From assembly GCF_900103125.1 (NCBI RefSeq), contig NZ_FNJV01000001.1:310001-374000 (forward strand): a stretch of DNA of 64,000 bases, given 5' to 3'. Below the pieces are notes generated by a model. The model was not told the DNA's origin. It searched no databases and saw nothing but the letters and a program-made list of their open reading frames with translations. The DNA is from Mucilaginibacter sp. OK268. Lineage in GTDB: Bacteria > Bacteroidota > Bacteroidia > Sphingobacteriales > Sphingobacteriaceae. Position numbers and translations under genes: made by a program. Positions 1-9,011 of this stretch are shown here, piece by piece; the first letter of the stretch is position 1, and every line of letters starts with the position of its first letter.

Positions 1-559
1 GTTTTTTTAAACCTCTTATTGTGTGCTTCTTGCTGGTATACGTATTGGCCGCGATTGCTAATGTGCTTAATATGCCCCGGTACAATCCGGTAAACTCCTG
101 CCCGAGAGCCAGCTCCTATTCCGCGGAGAAAGGCCATGTCCAGCATTTTCATCTAAACAGGAATAATTCTTTTCGGGCAATAGAAAAGTCCACTCTGGAA
201 AATGAACAGTTGAAGCAGCGCCTGCTGCCGGTTTGTCTGTTCCTGATCTTTACAAGTTTCTATTCATCCCGGGCCTTATCCAAAATAATTCCGCCCCGAT
301 TTACCATATTTTATAATCTTCAGTACGCTTACCTCTCGAATTGTAATTTCAGGATTTAGATCATACCTCTTCAGTTTTAAAATCTCTTAACAGGGTTATC
401 CGTCCCGGCTAATCCCTGCAAACGCGACTGTTATTTCAGGCATTTTTTTCGAATATCCATTTTCGGGAGGTTCATGATGACCATTGCCGTTTTATCTGAA
501 TTACTATTGTCACATCCGGGCATGTTCAACGGATGTACCTATTTAACGAATTTTTGATT
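1..559. other. Intergenic/left edge, no supported gene
   Basis: The only long frame here (21-359, plus strand) has no recognisable domain, is rich in Ser/Asn/Arg and has no good ribosome binding site, so I treat it as chance. The segment presumably holds the promoter of the TPR gene that follows. Confidence 0.4.
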
Positions 560-2260
560 ATGAAACTTAAAACTATTTTAAGCCTTTTTGGCTGTTTATC
601 TATAATTACTCCTGTCTTAGCGCAAACTACGGCTGATGCCCTTAAAGCAATTGATGCGGAACAATACCAGAAAGCCAAAGCGCAATTGCAGCAGCTGATC
701 ATAACTACTCCCGCTAAGGACGAAAACTATTTTCATTTGGGTTGGGTTTATGTACTGCAGGACTACCCGGATTCGGCAAAGGCCGTATTTAGTAAGGGTA
801 TTGCCGCAGACCCTAAGTCGGCGTTGAATTATGTTGGTTTAGGCATCGTAGCGAAATTAGACAAAGACGACATCAGCATGTTAACTAATTTTGAAAAGGC
901 TACTACATTGGCTGGTAAAGACGACAAACCCTACGTTTATATAGCCCAAGCATATCTGTTAAAACCGGATCCTAAAGTTGATCTGGCGCTGAACACCCTA
1001 ACCAAAGCTGCTAAATCCGGTGCAAAAGATCCCGAATACTTTTTAACGATGGGCGATATTTATCACGCCAAACTGGATAACAACAATGCCTATTCCAATT
1101 ACTCGCAGGCACAGTTACTTGACCCGAAATCGGCAAGGACCAATGTGGTTATCGGCTCTCTGTGGAAACAGGCTAATAATTTTGATGATGCCACACAAAA
1201 ATTTAAAGATGCTTTGGCAATCAATCCGAATTATGGACCAGCCTACAGGGAATTGGCAGAGACTGATTTGAGGTGGGCACTTACTGATCCCAAAATGGCA
1301 TCGGTAAAAGTGAAAGAAGGTGCCGATTACTATAAAAAATATCTTGACCTGACGGATCGTTCAGCGGAATCCGAAATGCGCTATGCCGATTTCCTGATCC
1401 AGGCCGGAGATTATACAGCGCTGGAACAGGTAGCGAATGACCTTGCTAAATCCAGTAAATCAAATCTGCGTATTTATAGATACCTGGGGTACGCAGGGTA
1501 CGAAAATAAAAATTACCAGGCCGGTCTGGATGCACTCCAAAAGTTCGTCAAAGAAGCGGACGCCAAACGCATCATTCCGCGGGATTATTTATACCTGGGG
1601 CGGCTACAGTTAAAAACAAACCAGGATTCATTGGGCATTCTAAACTTAAATAAAGCGATAGCCCTGGATAGCACATTTGAGGAAGCCTATAATGATATTG
1701 CGGGTTCCTTATACGCAAAAAAGAAATATGTAGAAGCTGGCGACGCCTATAAAAAATATATAGAACATAGCCATCATGTGAAGCTTACTGAATATTTCCG
1801 TGAGGGAATGAGCTATTATTACGGGTATAGCAACCAGTATTACAATTCAGCTGATAATAAAGGCGGGACAAAGCCAGATTCATCTTTACTGGCCAAAGCC
1901 GATTCAGCCTTTAGTTATATTCAGCAAAAAACAGTTGCAAAGCCCGTAGGCGATGTGTTGCTGTACCGGGCAAGGATCAAAGACCTGGAAGAAAAAGACC
2001 GGAATAATATAGAGGGGCTTGCTAAACCTTTATATGAGCAATACATTACGCTGGAAACAGTAACCCCACCAACAGACGAAAGGACGAAGAAAAACCTGGG
2101 CGAAGCTTATGCCTATTTAGGGTCCTATTACGCCTATAAAGAGAAAGACGACAATAAGGCTACTGAGAACTTCAAAAAGGCGAGCGAAATCTATCCTGAT
2201 AACAAACAGGCCAAGGCCTACTTAGCCAAAAAAGAGGCTTCTGATAGTAAGAGTAAATAG
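560..2260 (+). CDS. Secreted tetratricopeptide-repeat protein
   Basis: A longer frame opens at 533, but the start at 560 (MKLKTILSLFGC...) gives a clean signal peptide ending near PVLAQ, so I place the start there. The mature protein is a solenoid of TPR units over almost its whole length, with repeated patterns such as A..YP.....A.A.F.KGI..DP.SA and A.INPNYGPAYRELAE. It is therefore probably a periplasmic or outer-membrane-associated scaffold with no catalytic motif. A receiver-domain protein and a ClC channel follow on the same strand after 60 bp, so the three may be co-transcribed. Its binding partner is unknown. Confidence 0.85.
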   Translation: MKLKTILSLFGCLSIITPVLAQTTADALKAIDAEQYQKAKAQLQQLIITTPAKDENYFHLGWVYVLQDYPDSAKAVFSKGIAADPKSALNYVGLGIVAKLDKDDISMLTNFEKATTLAGKDDKPYVYIAQAYLLKPDPKVDLALNTLTKAAKSGAKDPEYFLTMGDIYHAKLDNNNAYSNYSQAQLLDPKSARTNVVIGSLWKQANNFDDATQKFKDALAINPNYGPAYRELAETDLRWALTDPKMASVKVKEGADYYKKYLDLTDRSAESEMRYADFLIQAGDYTALEQVANDLAKSSKSNLRIYRYLGYAGYENKNYQAGLDALQKFVKEADAKRIIPRDYLYLGRLQLKTNQDSLGILNLNKAIALDSTFEEAYNDIAGSLYAKKKYVEAGDAYKKYIEHSHHVKLTEYFREGMSYYYGYSNQYYNSADNKGGTKPDSSLLAKADSAFSYIQQKTVAKPVGDVLLYRARIKDLEEKDRNNIEGLAKPLYEQYITLETVTPPTDERTKKNLGEAYAYLGSYYAYKEKDDNKATENFKKASEIYPDNKQAKAYLAKKEASDSKSK

Positions 2261-2321
2261 ATTACATTATTGTTGCGGCAGGTCCGAAATAAACCGGTCT
2301 GCTGCATTTAAAACCAACAAC

Positions 2322-2720
2322 ATGCCTGCTCATGACCACAAAATACTAATCGTCGATGATGACCCGGATATACTGGAGCTGTTAACTTACATCCTCGCAG
2401 CAGAGGGATATCAAGTTGTAAGCTCTACCAATGGTAAGGAAACCGATTCGCTACACGAGATTTTACCTGATTTGGTATTGCTCGACCTGCGGATGAATGG
2501 TGCTGCACAAGCTGGGGCGAAAATTTGTTTAAAGCTCAAAACCCAGGCGAATACCAAAAGCCTGCCGGTTATATTAATTTCAGCCGAACCGGATATAGAA
2601 TCCATAGCAAAATATTGTTATGCAGATGATTATATTAGTAAACCATTTAACATACATGACTTTTTATCAAAGGTCAGGACAAATCTCTATGATCGAAAAA
2701 GCAACGGAGGCACACCTTGA
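2322..2720 (+). CDS. Single-domain response regulator (receiver only)
   Basis: 132 residues comprising one CheY-like receiver and nothing else. The acidic pocket is D12/D13, the phospho-acceptor is D55 in LVLLDLRMNG, the switch Ser is S87 in VILISAEP, and the conserved Lys is K107 in YISKPFN. There is no output domain, so it must act by protein contact or as a phosphate sink. Its stop codon overlaps the TTG start of the ClC gene (TTGA, 2717-2720), which argues for translational coupling. No histidine kinase lies nearby; the cognate kinase must be elsewhere. Confidence 0.9.
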   Translation: MPAHDHKILIVDDDPDILELLTYILAAEGYQVVSSTNGKETDSLHEILPDLVLLDLRMNGAAQAGAKICLKLKTQANTKSLPVILISAEPDIESIAKYCYADDYISKPFNIHDFLSKVRTNLYDRKSNGGTP

Positions 2721-4561
2721 GTAAATACAGCAGGTTAAGACATTTACACGATTTTTTAAAATTTCAGCGGGATTTTAAAGCAACCAGCGTTCGCAGGTTC
2801 AAAAGCTATGAGATTATTTTGCTTTGGGTCCGCAATTACATTTCCCACAGCCATTTTTTGATTTTATCGGGTATTCTCGTTGGCTGCACCGCTGGTTTGG
2901 CGGGTGTGATTTTAAAAATGCTGGTGCGTTACATACATACCCTGATTACCTCCAAATTCCAATTTGAGCAGCAGGTCTTTTTTTACCTGGTATTCCCATT
3001 ATTAGGGATCGTGCTGACGACGTTGGTCGTCCTTTATATTTACCGTGGAAATGACCGCAAAGGTATTCCGGCGATCTTATATGAGATCGCCCAAAACTCC
3101 AGCATGGTTTCGCCGGTAAAAATGTATTCCCAGATCGTGCAGAGCGCGATAACCGTGGGGCTGGGCGGTTCTGCGGGCCTGGAAAGCCCGATTGCAGTAA
3201 CAGGATCAGCTATTGGATCGAACTTTGCAAGAACCTACAAACTGGATTATAAAGACCGGACATTGCTACTGGCGGCTGGCGCTACAGCAGGTATCGCGTC
3301 CGCTTTTAACGCGCCTATAGCCGGGATGATGTTCGCTTTTGAGATCCTGCTTACCGGCGTTGTATTTACCGACTTTATTCCGTTGGTTCTGGCAGCGGTT
3401 TGCGGTAGCCTCATATCGAGGATCATTCTTAATGAGGAAGCTTTATTTCAATTCCAGCTGCGGCATGCATTTAACTATCGAAACATCCCCTTTTATTTAT
3501 TATTGGGCATACTTTGCGGTCTCTATGCCCGCTATTTTGTTGTCGTATCGCAATGGGTAGAGCACCAGTTCAAACATATGAAAAGGAGCAGGATCCAGAA
3601 GGCTATGATAGCAGGAGCCATTCTTTCGTTAATGTGCGTCTTATTTCCGCCGCTGTTCGGGGAAGGTTATACTACAATTAAAGGACTGGCAACCGGTCAA
3701 ATCGAATCCATCGTTGCTGTTAGCTTTTTCAAATATTTCACGTTTCACGAATGGTTCATTTTATTGTTCCTCGGACTGGTTTGCCTTTTGAAGGCATTCG
3801 CCACCTCGATCACTATTTATGGCGGCGGGAATGGCGGTAATTTTGCACCGGCATTATTTGCCGGGGGAACAGTTGGTTACTTTATGGCGCTGCTATGTAC
3901 ACAATTGGGTATTCCTAACGTACCGACCACGAACCTGGTCATCGTAGGAATGGCCGGGGTGATGAGCGGTGTTTTATATGCGCCGCTAACGGCCATATTC
4001 CTTATCGCGGAGTCGAGTACGGGTTATGATCTTTTCATTCCTTTAATGATCGTTTCGGTAATATCTTTTCTAATTGCAAAGCGTTTTTCCGCAATTTCTC
4101 CCGACCTGAAACAGTTGGCTGCAGATGGGAAAATATTTACCAGAGAACATGACCAGAACCTGCTTTTGCTGCTGCACACCGCTGATCTGATAGATAAGGA
4201 TGTTCAGGAGATCGATATCCACGCTTCATTCCATGAACTCATTGAGCTGGTTCGCACGGGCAAAAAGAATTTCATAGCAGTGATCAACAAAGATCATTTG
4301 CTGGAAGGTATTGTCAGGCTTGACGATATCCGGCCGGTGATGTTTAACAAGGATCGCTACCATGAGCTGAGCATTCAAAGCGTCATGACTACCCCGCCGG
4401 TACTTATAGACCTGAACGACGAGGTGCGGGAAATTATCAAAAAATTCGACGAGACCAATACCTGGAATTTGCCGGTTGTTGAAAACGGCAGATTCGTTGG
4501 ATATATTTCCAAATCCGGAATTCTTAATCGCTACCGGCAATTACTGAAAGCGTATTCGTAA
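2717..4561 (+). CDS. ClC-type chloride channel/antiporter with C-terminal CBS pair
   Basis: 614 residues starting at TTG 2717 within the preceding gene's stop. The membrane domain covers about residues 45-455. The ClC selectivity signature is GSAGLESP at 151-158, so E156 sits at the gating-glutamate position, and a second signature reads GGGNGGNFAPALFAGG. The tail (about 480-610) carries two CBS units (ending ...NTWNLPVVENGRFVGYIS), which bind adenine nucleotides in other family members. It moves chloride or another halide, possibly in exchange for protons. A perfect-looking terminator follows the gene. Pairing with a receiver-only regulator is unusual and may indicate stress-controlled expression. 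Confidence 0.93.
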   Translation: MSKYSRLRHLHDFLKFQRDFKATSVRRFKSYEIILLWVRNYISHSHFLILSGILVGCTAGLAGVILKMLVRYIHTLITSKFQFEQQVFFYLVFPLLGIVLTTLVVLYIYRGNDRKGIPAILYEIAQNSSMVSPVKMYSQIVQSAITVGLGGSAGLESPIAVTGSAIGSNFARTYKLDYKDRTLLLAAGATAGIASAFNAPIAGMMFAFEILLTGVVFTDFIPLVLAAVCGSLISRIILNEEALFQFQLRHAFNYRNIPFYLLLGILCGLYARYFVVVSQWVEHQFKHMKRSRIQKAMIAGAILSLMCVLFPPLFGEGYTTIKGLATGQIESIVAVSFFKYFTFHEWFILLFLGLVCLLKAFATSITIYGGGNGGNFAPALFAGGTVGYFMALLCTQLGIPNVPTTNLVIVGMAGVMSGVLYAPLTAIFLIAESSTGYDLFIPLMIVSVISFLIAKRFSAISPDLKQLAADGKIFTREHDQNLLLLLHTADLIDKDVQEIDIHASFHELIELVRTGKKNFIAVINKDHLLEGIVRLDDIRPVMFNKDRYHELSIQSVMTTPPVLIDLNDEVREIIKKFDETNTWNLPVVENGRFVGYISKSGILNRYRQLLKAYS

Positions 4562-4605
4562 CATTTCATGAATAAAATTCATGAGTTGATGAAAATTCCT
4601 AATAA

Positions 4606-4644
4606 CAAAAAAAGGGCAGGCGTGATAAACGCCTACCCTTTTTT
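4606..4644. terminator. Rho-independent, probably bidirectional terminator
   Basis: Stem AGGGCAGGCG (4613-4622) pairs with CGCCTACCCT (4630-4639) with one mismatch. It is flanked by an A-run on the left and a T-run on the right, so it can end both the ClC transcript and the leftward transcript of the small membrane gene. Confidence 0.85.
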
Positions 4645-4695
4645 ATGAAGCTACAGCGAGGCGATTCCTTAAACGATCCGCAATTTCCACTTCTT

Positions 4696-4938
4696 CTACA
4701 ACAAAGCCCCATTCTTTTTTATGACCGGGCGGGAAGCTACATAAAATACAATGGCAATGCCCATAATTGCCGCCCCAAAAAAGACCGGCAACTTATTTGT
4801 CCAGGTGCCGTCGGGATAGGTGACAATCTCAGTAGAGCCTCCACTGTCAACGGCATTAACGGTATTGCTATAAAAGAAATTAGGAACTATAAATAGCAGC
4901 ATGCTTGCTATTGCTAATACGATACTGAAGTTTTTCAT
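4696..4938 (-). CDS. Small membrane protein, two helices
   Basis: 80 residues. It has an N-terminal hydrophobic segment or signal (FSIVLAIASMLLFIVPNFFY), a short polar extracytoplasmic loop (STEIVTYPDGTWTNK), a second membrane helix (FFGAAIMGIAIVFYVAS) and a Lys-rich tail. I recognise no family. It lies 58 bp downstream of the 546-residue exported protein on the same strand and ends next to the shared terminator, so it is probably the last gene of that unit. Confidence 0.6.
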   Translation of the reverse strand: MKNFSIVLAIASMLLFIVPNFFYSNTVNAVDSGGSTEIVTYPDGTWTNKLPVFFGAAIMGIAIVFYVASRPVIKKNGALL

Positions 4939-4996
4939 GATGATTTTATTTAATGATGAATTTGTCTGTTAATTAAGTGTGCCCGAAAAAGACTGC

Positions 4997-6637
4997 CTAC
5001 TCTTTCCGCACAATCTGGCTGTTCACTTCAATTTCTTTAATCAGGCCCGGCGCATTTACAGAGCTGCTGAACCCTTTGTCCGGATTTGATTGTGATATTC
5101 TGGCAAGATCACTGTTGGTCTGATCCAGTTGCTTAAACAGGTCGTTGATCTGTTTTAAATGCGAATTATAGAATTTGACCTTGTTGTTATAGGTATCGAT
5201 CTTATAGTTATTGGCTATTGCAGATGCCTGCTTGGTGGTATCAGCCGGCAGTAAGGTATAGGGTGAGAGGTTGCTGATCGTCGTTTGTATCGGCACCAGC
5301 GATGGATTCGCATCTTTTGGATCAATCGCCTGCAGACTTAATCGTACAGGATCGGGGTTGTAGGCTACCAGGCTTTTATATTCATCGACGATTGCCGCGA
5401 TGACCTTGTTCTGGTTTGCATAGGTACTGGCAATGATCTTACTCTTGACGTTGTTTTTAAAGCCGTTAAACAATTGGGAAGTGAAGTCGTAGGCCTTGGT
5501 TCGTAAAACCGCTCCCTGGACAGAATAATAATTACTCAATGTCTTGTTCTTGGTATACATTACACCAAGGCTGGTACTGAATACCTGGGCGATATTACCC
5601 AAAGACAAGTCCGTTTCATTGCCAAAGTTATAATACTGTTTTCCGAATATTTCCAGGTCATCTATCCGTTCATAGGACGAAAGAAAATAAAGCCGGTAAC
5701 GCTGGTATTCAACGTCAGGATTATCGATCTGGGCATAGCAATTCTGGAGAAAACCCTGCACGGCTTTATCGTTAAATACCTGGTAGATATTGGCACTGGG
5801 CGTTGGTTTCCATCTTAACAGGGAAAGCCTGGCCTTGAATTCGAGTTCAGCCGTATTGTTAACCCGTAAAGAATCAAACATTTTTGCAACGAAATAAGCG
5901 ACCTGTGCATTGGCCATGCCCCTGTGTTCCGCATTGACCATGGCGTATAGGCTATCCTGGATCGTCAGGTAAGTTTCATTACTGTTCCAGAAAGATGGCT
6001 CTAAGGGTGGAAGCAACAACCGGTTAGTTTTCGTATCTACAAAAATAAACGTGCCCAGGGGATAAATATTCTGAAAGTTATTTTCCAGCATCGACAGGCT
6101 GCTCATAGAAGTCGAATCCATTTTCAGCAGAAAACTAAGAACTTTATTATGTTCCAGCTTTACGCTAAGGCCATCCAGCGACTCGAAATTAGAGCTTTCT
6201 TTCTGAGGGACAATAATAGGGACATAACAAACCCCGTCTTTGTTTTTCTCCAGGGAATTATAGTCCTTTTTGATCATCACTGAAGTATTGTTTTCAGCAT
6301 CCTGTCCATAAAAAGCCACCGTATCTTCCTTATCTACCTTGATATCCTTCAGTTTTTCCTCACCTGGTTTCAGATTCATCAGCGCTTTAATTTTAGCTGA
6401 TCCTGATTTTTTACTGATCTTATAAAATACAGCAACATCGGTTTTTGATGTATTCTTCAGCTTGAATTTAAACCCGTGGGCGAAGGAGCTCCCAGGAAAA
6501 CAAATGAAGGGAATTGCTAGTATAGTAGATGGGATGCTGAACTTCTTCAAGAAAAAAGGAAAGCAGCGGTCCGGTAAATTAACGAGGTGTTTTGCTGAAT
6601 AAGTTGGCCTGAAAATTTGTTGCAAGTATTTAAACAT
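4997..6637 (-). CDS. Exported protein of unknown function
   Basis: 546 residues. A hydrophobic stretch at about residues 36-53 (STILAIPFICFPGSSFAHG) looks like a signal sequence preceded by an overlong N-terminus, so the true start may be internal. After it come a beta-rich part (KLKNTSKTDVAVFYKISKK) and a long alpha-helical, Gln/Asn-rich part. No catalytic motif or known family is apparent. Neighbours are an OmpA-type lipoprotein upstream and a small membrane protein downstream on the same strand, suggesting an envelope role. Confidence 0.7.
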   Translation of the reverse strand: MFKYLQQIFRPTYSAKHLVNLPDRCFPFFLKKFSIPSTILAIPFICFPGSSFAHGFKFKLKNTSKTDVAVFYKISKKSGSAKIKALMNLKPGEEKLKDIKVDKEDTVAFYGQDAENNTSVMIKKDYNSLEKNKDGVCYVPIIVPQKESSNFESLDGLSVKLEHNKVLSFLLKMDSTSMSSLSMLENNFQNIYPLGTFIFVDTKTNRLLLPPLEPSFWNSNETYLTIQDSLYAMVNAEHRGMANAQVAYFVAKMFDSLRVNNTAELEFKARLSLLRWKPTPSANIYQVFNDKAVQGFLQNCYAQIDNPDVEYQRYRLYFLSSYERIDDLEIFGKQYYNFGNETDLSLGNIAQVFSTSLGVMYTKNKTLSNYYSVQGAVLRTKAYDFTSQLFNGFKNNVKSKIIASTYANQNKVIAAIVDEYKSLVAYNPDPVRLSLQAIDPKDANPSLVPIQTTISNLSPYTLLPADTTKQASAIANNYKIDTYNNKVKFYNSHLKQINDLFKQLDQTNSDLARISQSNPDKGFSSSVNAPGLIKEIEVNSQIVRKE

Positions 6638-6751
6638 AGCATTAGCTTTAAAAAAATTAAGAATATCCTCCCGGATATAACCTGTTGGAATCCGCTATTC
6701 AGCCGTTTTTGATGACCTGCCGAATAGCGGGTTTCGTGCCGAAAATATCTT

Positions 6752-7288
6752 TTAATATTTCGTTTTGATTTCGACGCGACGATTCAGCTCCCTTCCGGTC
6801 TCTGTATTATTATCCGCCACGGGATTGCGCGTACCAAATCCTTTGACTTTTAAATTAGCCGGATTTACACCCGAGTTAACCAGGTAGGTTTTAACGGTGT
6901 TCGCCCTGTCTTTTGACAATATCATATTGTGTTCTTCTGTTCCTTCAATGGAGGCATAGCCGTTCAACTGATAGGTAACGGTGGGATTCGCCTTTATGGC
7001 CGATGCTGCCTGATCCAGAGTGGCGTAAGAACCAGTGAGTAAAACACTGGAATTAAAGTCAAACTGAATTTTAACAGCATCTATATTAAGATCTGCTTTT
7101 TTTACAGGTGGCACTGGAGGCTTCGCTTCCGCAACCGGCTTTGGTTTCGGCTGCGCGGCCGGAGCTGTGCTTGCAGTTTGTGTTGGCGGTATGGGTTTCT
7201 GAACTAACTTTTTCGCTTTACATGCTTGTAATGCAATTATTGCGAACAACAGGAGAACGGGCAAGAAGCCTGACTTTATAGATTTCAT
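6752..7288 (-). CDS. OmpA-family peptidoglycan-associated lipoprotein
   Basis: 178 residues. It has a lipoprotein signal with lipobox LQAC (Cys23), a Pro/Lys/Ala-rich linker (about 30-65) and a C-terminal OmpA domain of about 110 residues. The peptidoglycan-binding region is visible as NGYASIEGTEEHNMILSKDR, then VKGFGTRNPVADNNTETGR, then the family-typical ending NRRVEI. It should sit in the outer membrane and bind cell-wall diaminopimelate. A Pal/OmpA assignment is secure; the exact paralogue is not. Confidence 0.9.
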   Translation of the reverse strand: MKSIKSGFLPVLLLFAIIALQACKAKKLVQKPIPPTQTASTAPAAQPKPKPVAEAKPPVPPVKKADLNIDAVKIQFDFNSSVLLTGSYATLDQAASAIKANPTVTYQLNGYASIEGTEEHNMILSKDRANTVKTYLVNSGVNPANLKVKGFGTRNPVADNNTETGRELNRRVEIKTKY

Positions 7289-7422
7289 GAGTGATTTTTC
7301 TTTTGGTAATGAAGATTTGAGTTTACAGTAAAAGACATGCCGGTTCCATTGACCTTGGGTCAGGAAAAAGCAGCGGCAGACGGCAAAGAAGCCATCAGCT
7401 CAAAATCAATGTTGATACCGCA

Positions 7423-7800
7423 TCAAATTCTCAAAATACAAAAAGAAAGATAGGAGTGCTGCGAGTCGGTTAATATGGACCGGAAGGACGTTATGGATCG
7501 CTTTTCCATACGAAAGAAGCGATACCCGAAGAATGCGATGAGGAAAAAAACTGGGACTGACTTGATAAAATTCAGCAAGTCATCGTCTATGACAGATTTC
7601 TCGCCAATATTAATAAAACCAAGTGCGTCGTGATGAACTTGTATGGTTTGTCTTCTTACTCCATGTACGGGCAGCATTGCAGCAGTTGCAGTGTTGTAAT
7701 TAGGGATAAAAAACAAATTGGTTAAGACGTAAAAAAGGTATATAAGCAGAAAAAACACTACCCAATCCTTAAAAAGCCTGTCAGACCTATACGTGTTCAT
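7423..7800 (-). CDS. Small two-helix membrane protein, hypothetical
   Basis: 125 residues. Hydrophobic helix at about 12-32 (WVVFFLLIYLFYVLTNLFFI), a polar middle portion, and a second helix at about 84-98 (VPVFFLIAFFGYRFF) followed by basic residues. No family recognised. It shares strand with the OmpA lipoprotein. Coding status is supported only by its hydrophobicity pattern and context. Confidence 0.45.
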   Translation of the reverse strand: MNTYRSDRLFKDWVVFFLLIYLFYVLTNLFFIPNYNTATAAMLPVHGVRRQTIQVHHDALGFINIGEKSVIDDDLLNFIKSVPVFFLIAFFGYRFFRMEKRSITSFRSILTDSQHSYLSFCILRI

Positions 7801-8176
7801 TTGTTTTGGACAAGTTAATACAAGAGTTATTGAAACTATATATACGACCCTTGGATTGAAGCTGATCTATCATCGCCCGAACTTCTTCAGGTTACGGATT
7901 TTGAATATTACAGCCGATTCAATTTAATATAAACTACGAATTGAGATTATAATTGTTTAAAGAGGCACAAAAACTTGATTCATGATCAGCAAGTTTCAGA
8001 CTGCGCTTTTGAAACTACTCTTGGAATAAAGAAACAGGATTACCAATTGAGCCCTTCAGGATCATTTGAAGTGATTATCGAGCATAACCTATAAAATGTG
8101 CAATTGCGGCTTAGCTTTTTTACCAACAAAGAACACACCGGTCCATATTCATTGCTTAAGCAACCAAGAGCGCGAA

Positions 8177-8256
8177 CCGGGTAAGATGTCAAGGCCGGGC
8201 CGCCGCTGAATAACAGACACAAGGTCCGCTCTGTATAGCCTTTACATCTTACCCGG
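8177..8256. repeat. 19-bp inverted repeat, 18/19 matching
   Basis: CCGGGTAAGATGTCAAGGC at 8177-8195 is matched by its near-perfect reverse complement GCCTTTACATCTTACCCGG at 8238-8256, with 42 bp between. There is no T-run on either side, so a simple terminator is unlikely. A mobile-element end, attachment site or structured RNA element is possible. Confidence 0.7.
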
Positions 8257-8820
8257 TGGCGGGCTATATTCGCGGTAGTGGTGAATATGGGAATTAAAGT
8301 ACAAGCCGGATGCTTTGCTTTGGATCTTCGCCATTCAGATTTTCCGGTAGTGCCCACTTAAAACAAGTATGGTTTCACCATTCACGGTGACAAACCCTAT
8401 AAGCTGTAGTTATAAATTACTTGTTATACTTTTAGTATATCCCGGCTAAGCCCTCGAAATTTATTGTATAAACAAGAAGGATTGAGGAACTAAAATATTC
8501 TGAAGAATCAGGGGGTATATTAGGGTGGTACTTTTCCGGGCAATTTTTTCGCAAAACGCTATATTAAATAGCAAATACGGCCTTTTTACAGGCATTTTCA
8601 TCAATAATAGGAATAAAAAGAGCGAAAAACTTGAAGTTTCCAGCCAAAAGGGTATACTACCCTTTTACCACTGTTTTGGCATATATAAATTTTTTACTTT
8701 GCCATGTACGATGACATAATCATCGCATGATGCAGTTGCATATTGTCCATCGACCTTTTGCTAATAAAAACTGATTGGTAATATAAATCAACTTAATTGT
8801 TAAGGTAAATACCTTTCGGG

Positions 8821-8899
8821 TGTGATTTTATCACATCGTTTGGTGATTTAAATCACATCATTTTGTGAAATTCTCACACTCATTTAGTGATTTATTCTC
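8821..8899. promoter_or_regulatory. Phased array of CRP/FNR-like operator dyads
   Basis: Three clear dyads: TGTGATTTTATCACA (8821-8835), GTGATTTAAATCAC (8843-8856) and TGTGAAATTCTCACA (8864-8878), with a fourth degraded copy GTGATTTATTCTC (8887-8899). Centres fall at about 8828, 8849.5, 8871 and 8893, so spacing is about 21-22 bp, two helical turns. They lie about 110-190 bp upstream of a Crp/Fnr-family gene, suggesting autoregulation. Confidence 0.7.
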
Positions 8900-9011
8900 T
8901 TGATAGGATGCCAGTATGGACATATATTTAAGTGGATGAAATATAACTTGTATTTGCCTCAGAACTCCAAAGACAGGGGGCGGTAATATAAATGACTAAG
9001 AACATAGGAAT

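Larger units (their letters stand above)
7801..9011. other. Long intergenic region with hairpins and operator-like dyads
   Basis: No well-supported gene. Contents that stand out are a 19-bp inverted repeat at 8177-8256, a 9-bp perfect hairpin at 8646-8666 (AAAAGGGTA/TACCCTTTT), and a phased array of TGTGA/TCACA dyads at 8821-8899. On the minus strand a short frame reads IGFVTVNGETILVLSGHYRK then stop (just above 8335), followed at once by a 30-codon frame at 8242-8334. These look protein-like and may be remnants of decayed genes. Confidence 0.5.

Noticed and set aside
21-359. 112-residue plus-strand frame at the window start
   Set aside because: No domain, low-complexity composition and no ribosome binding site; likely chance.
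8040-8357. 105-residue minus-strand frame across the inverted repeat
   Set aside because: It reads through both arms of the 19-bp repeat and has Arg/Cys/Ser-rich text without a domain. A different frame in the same place looks more protein-like.
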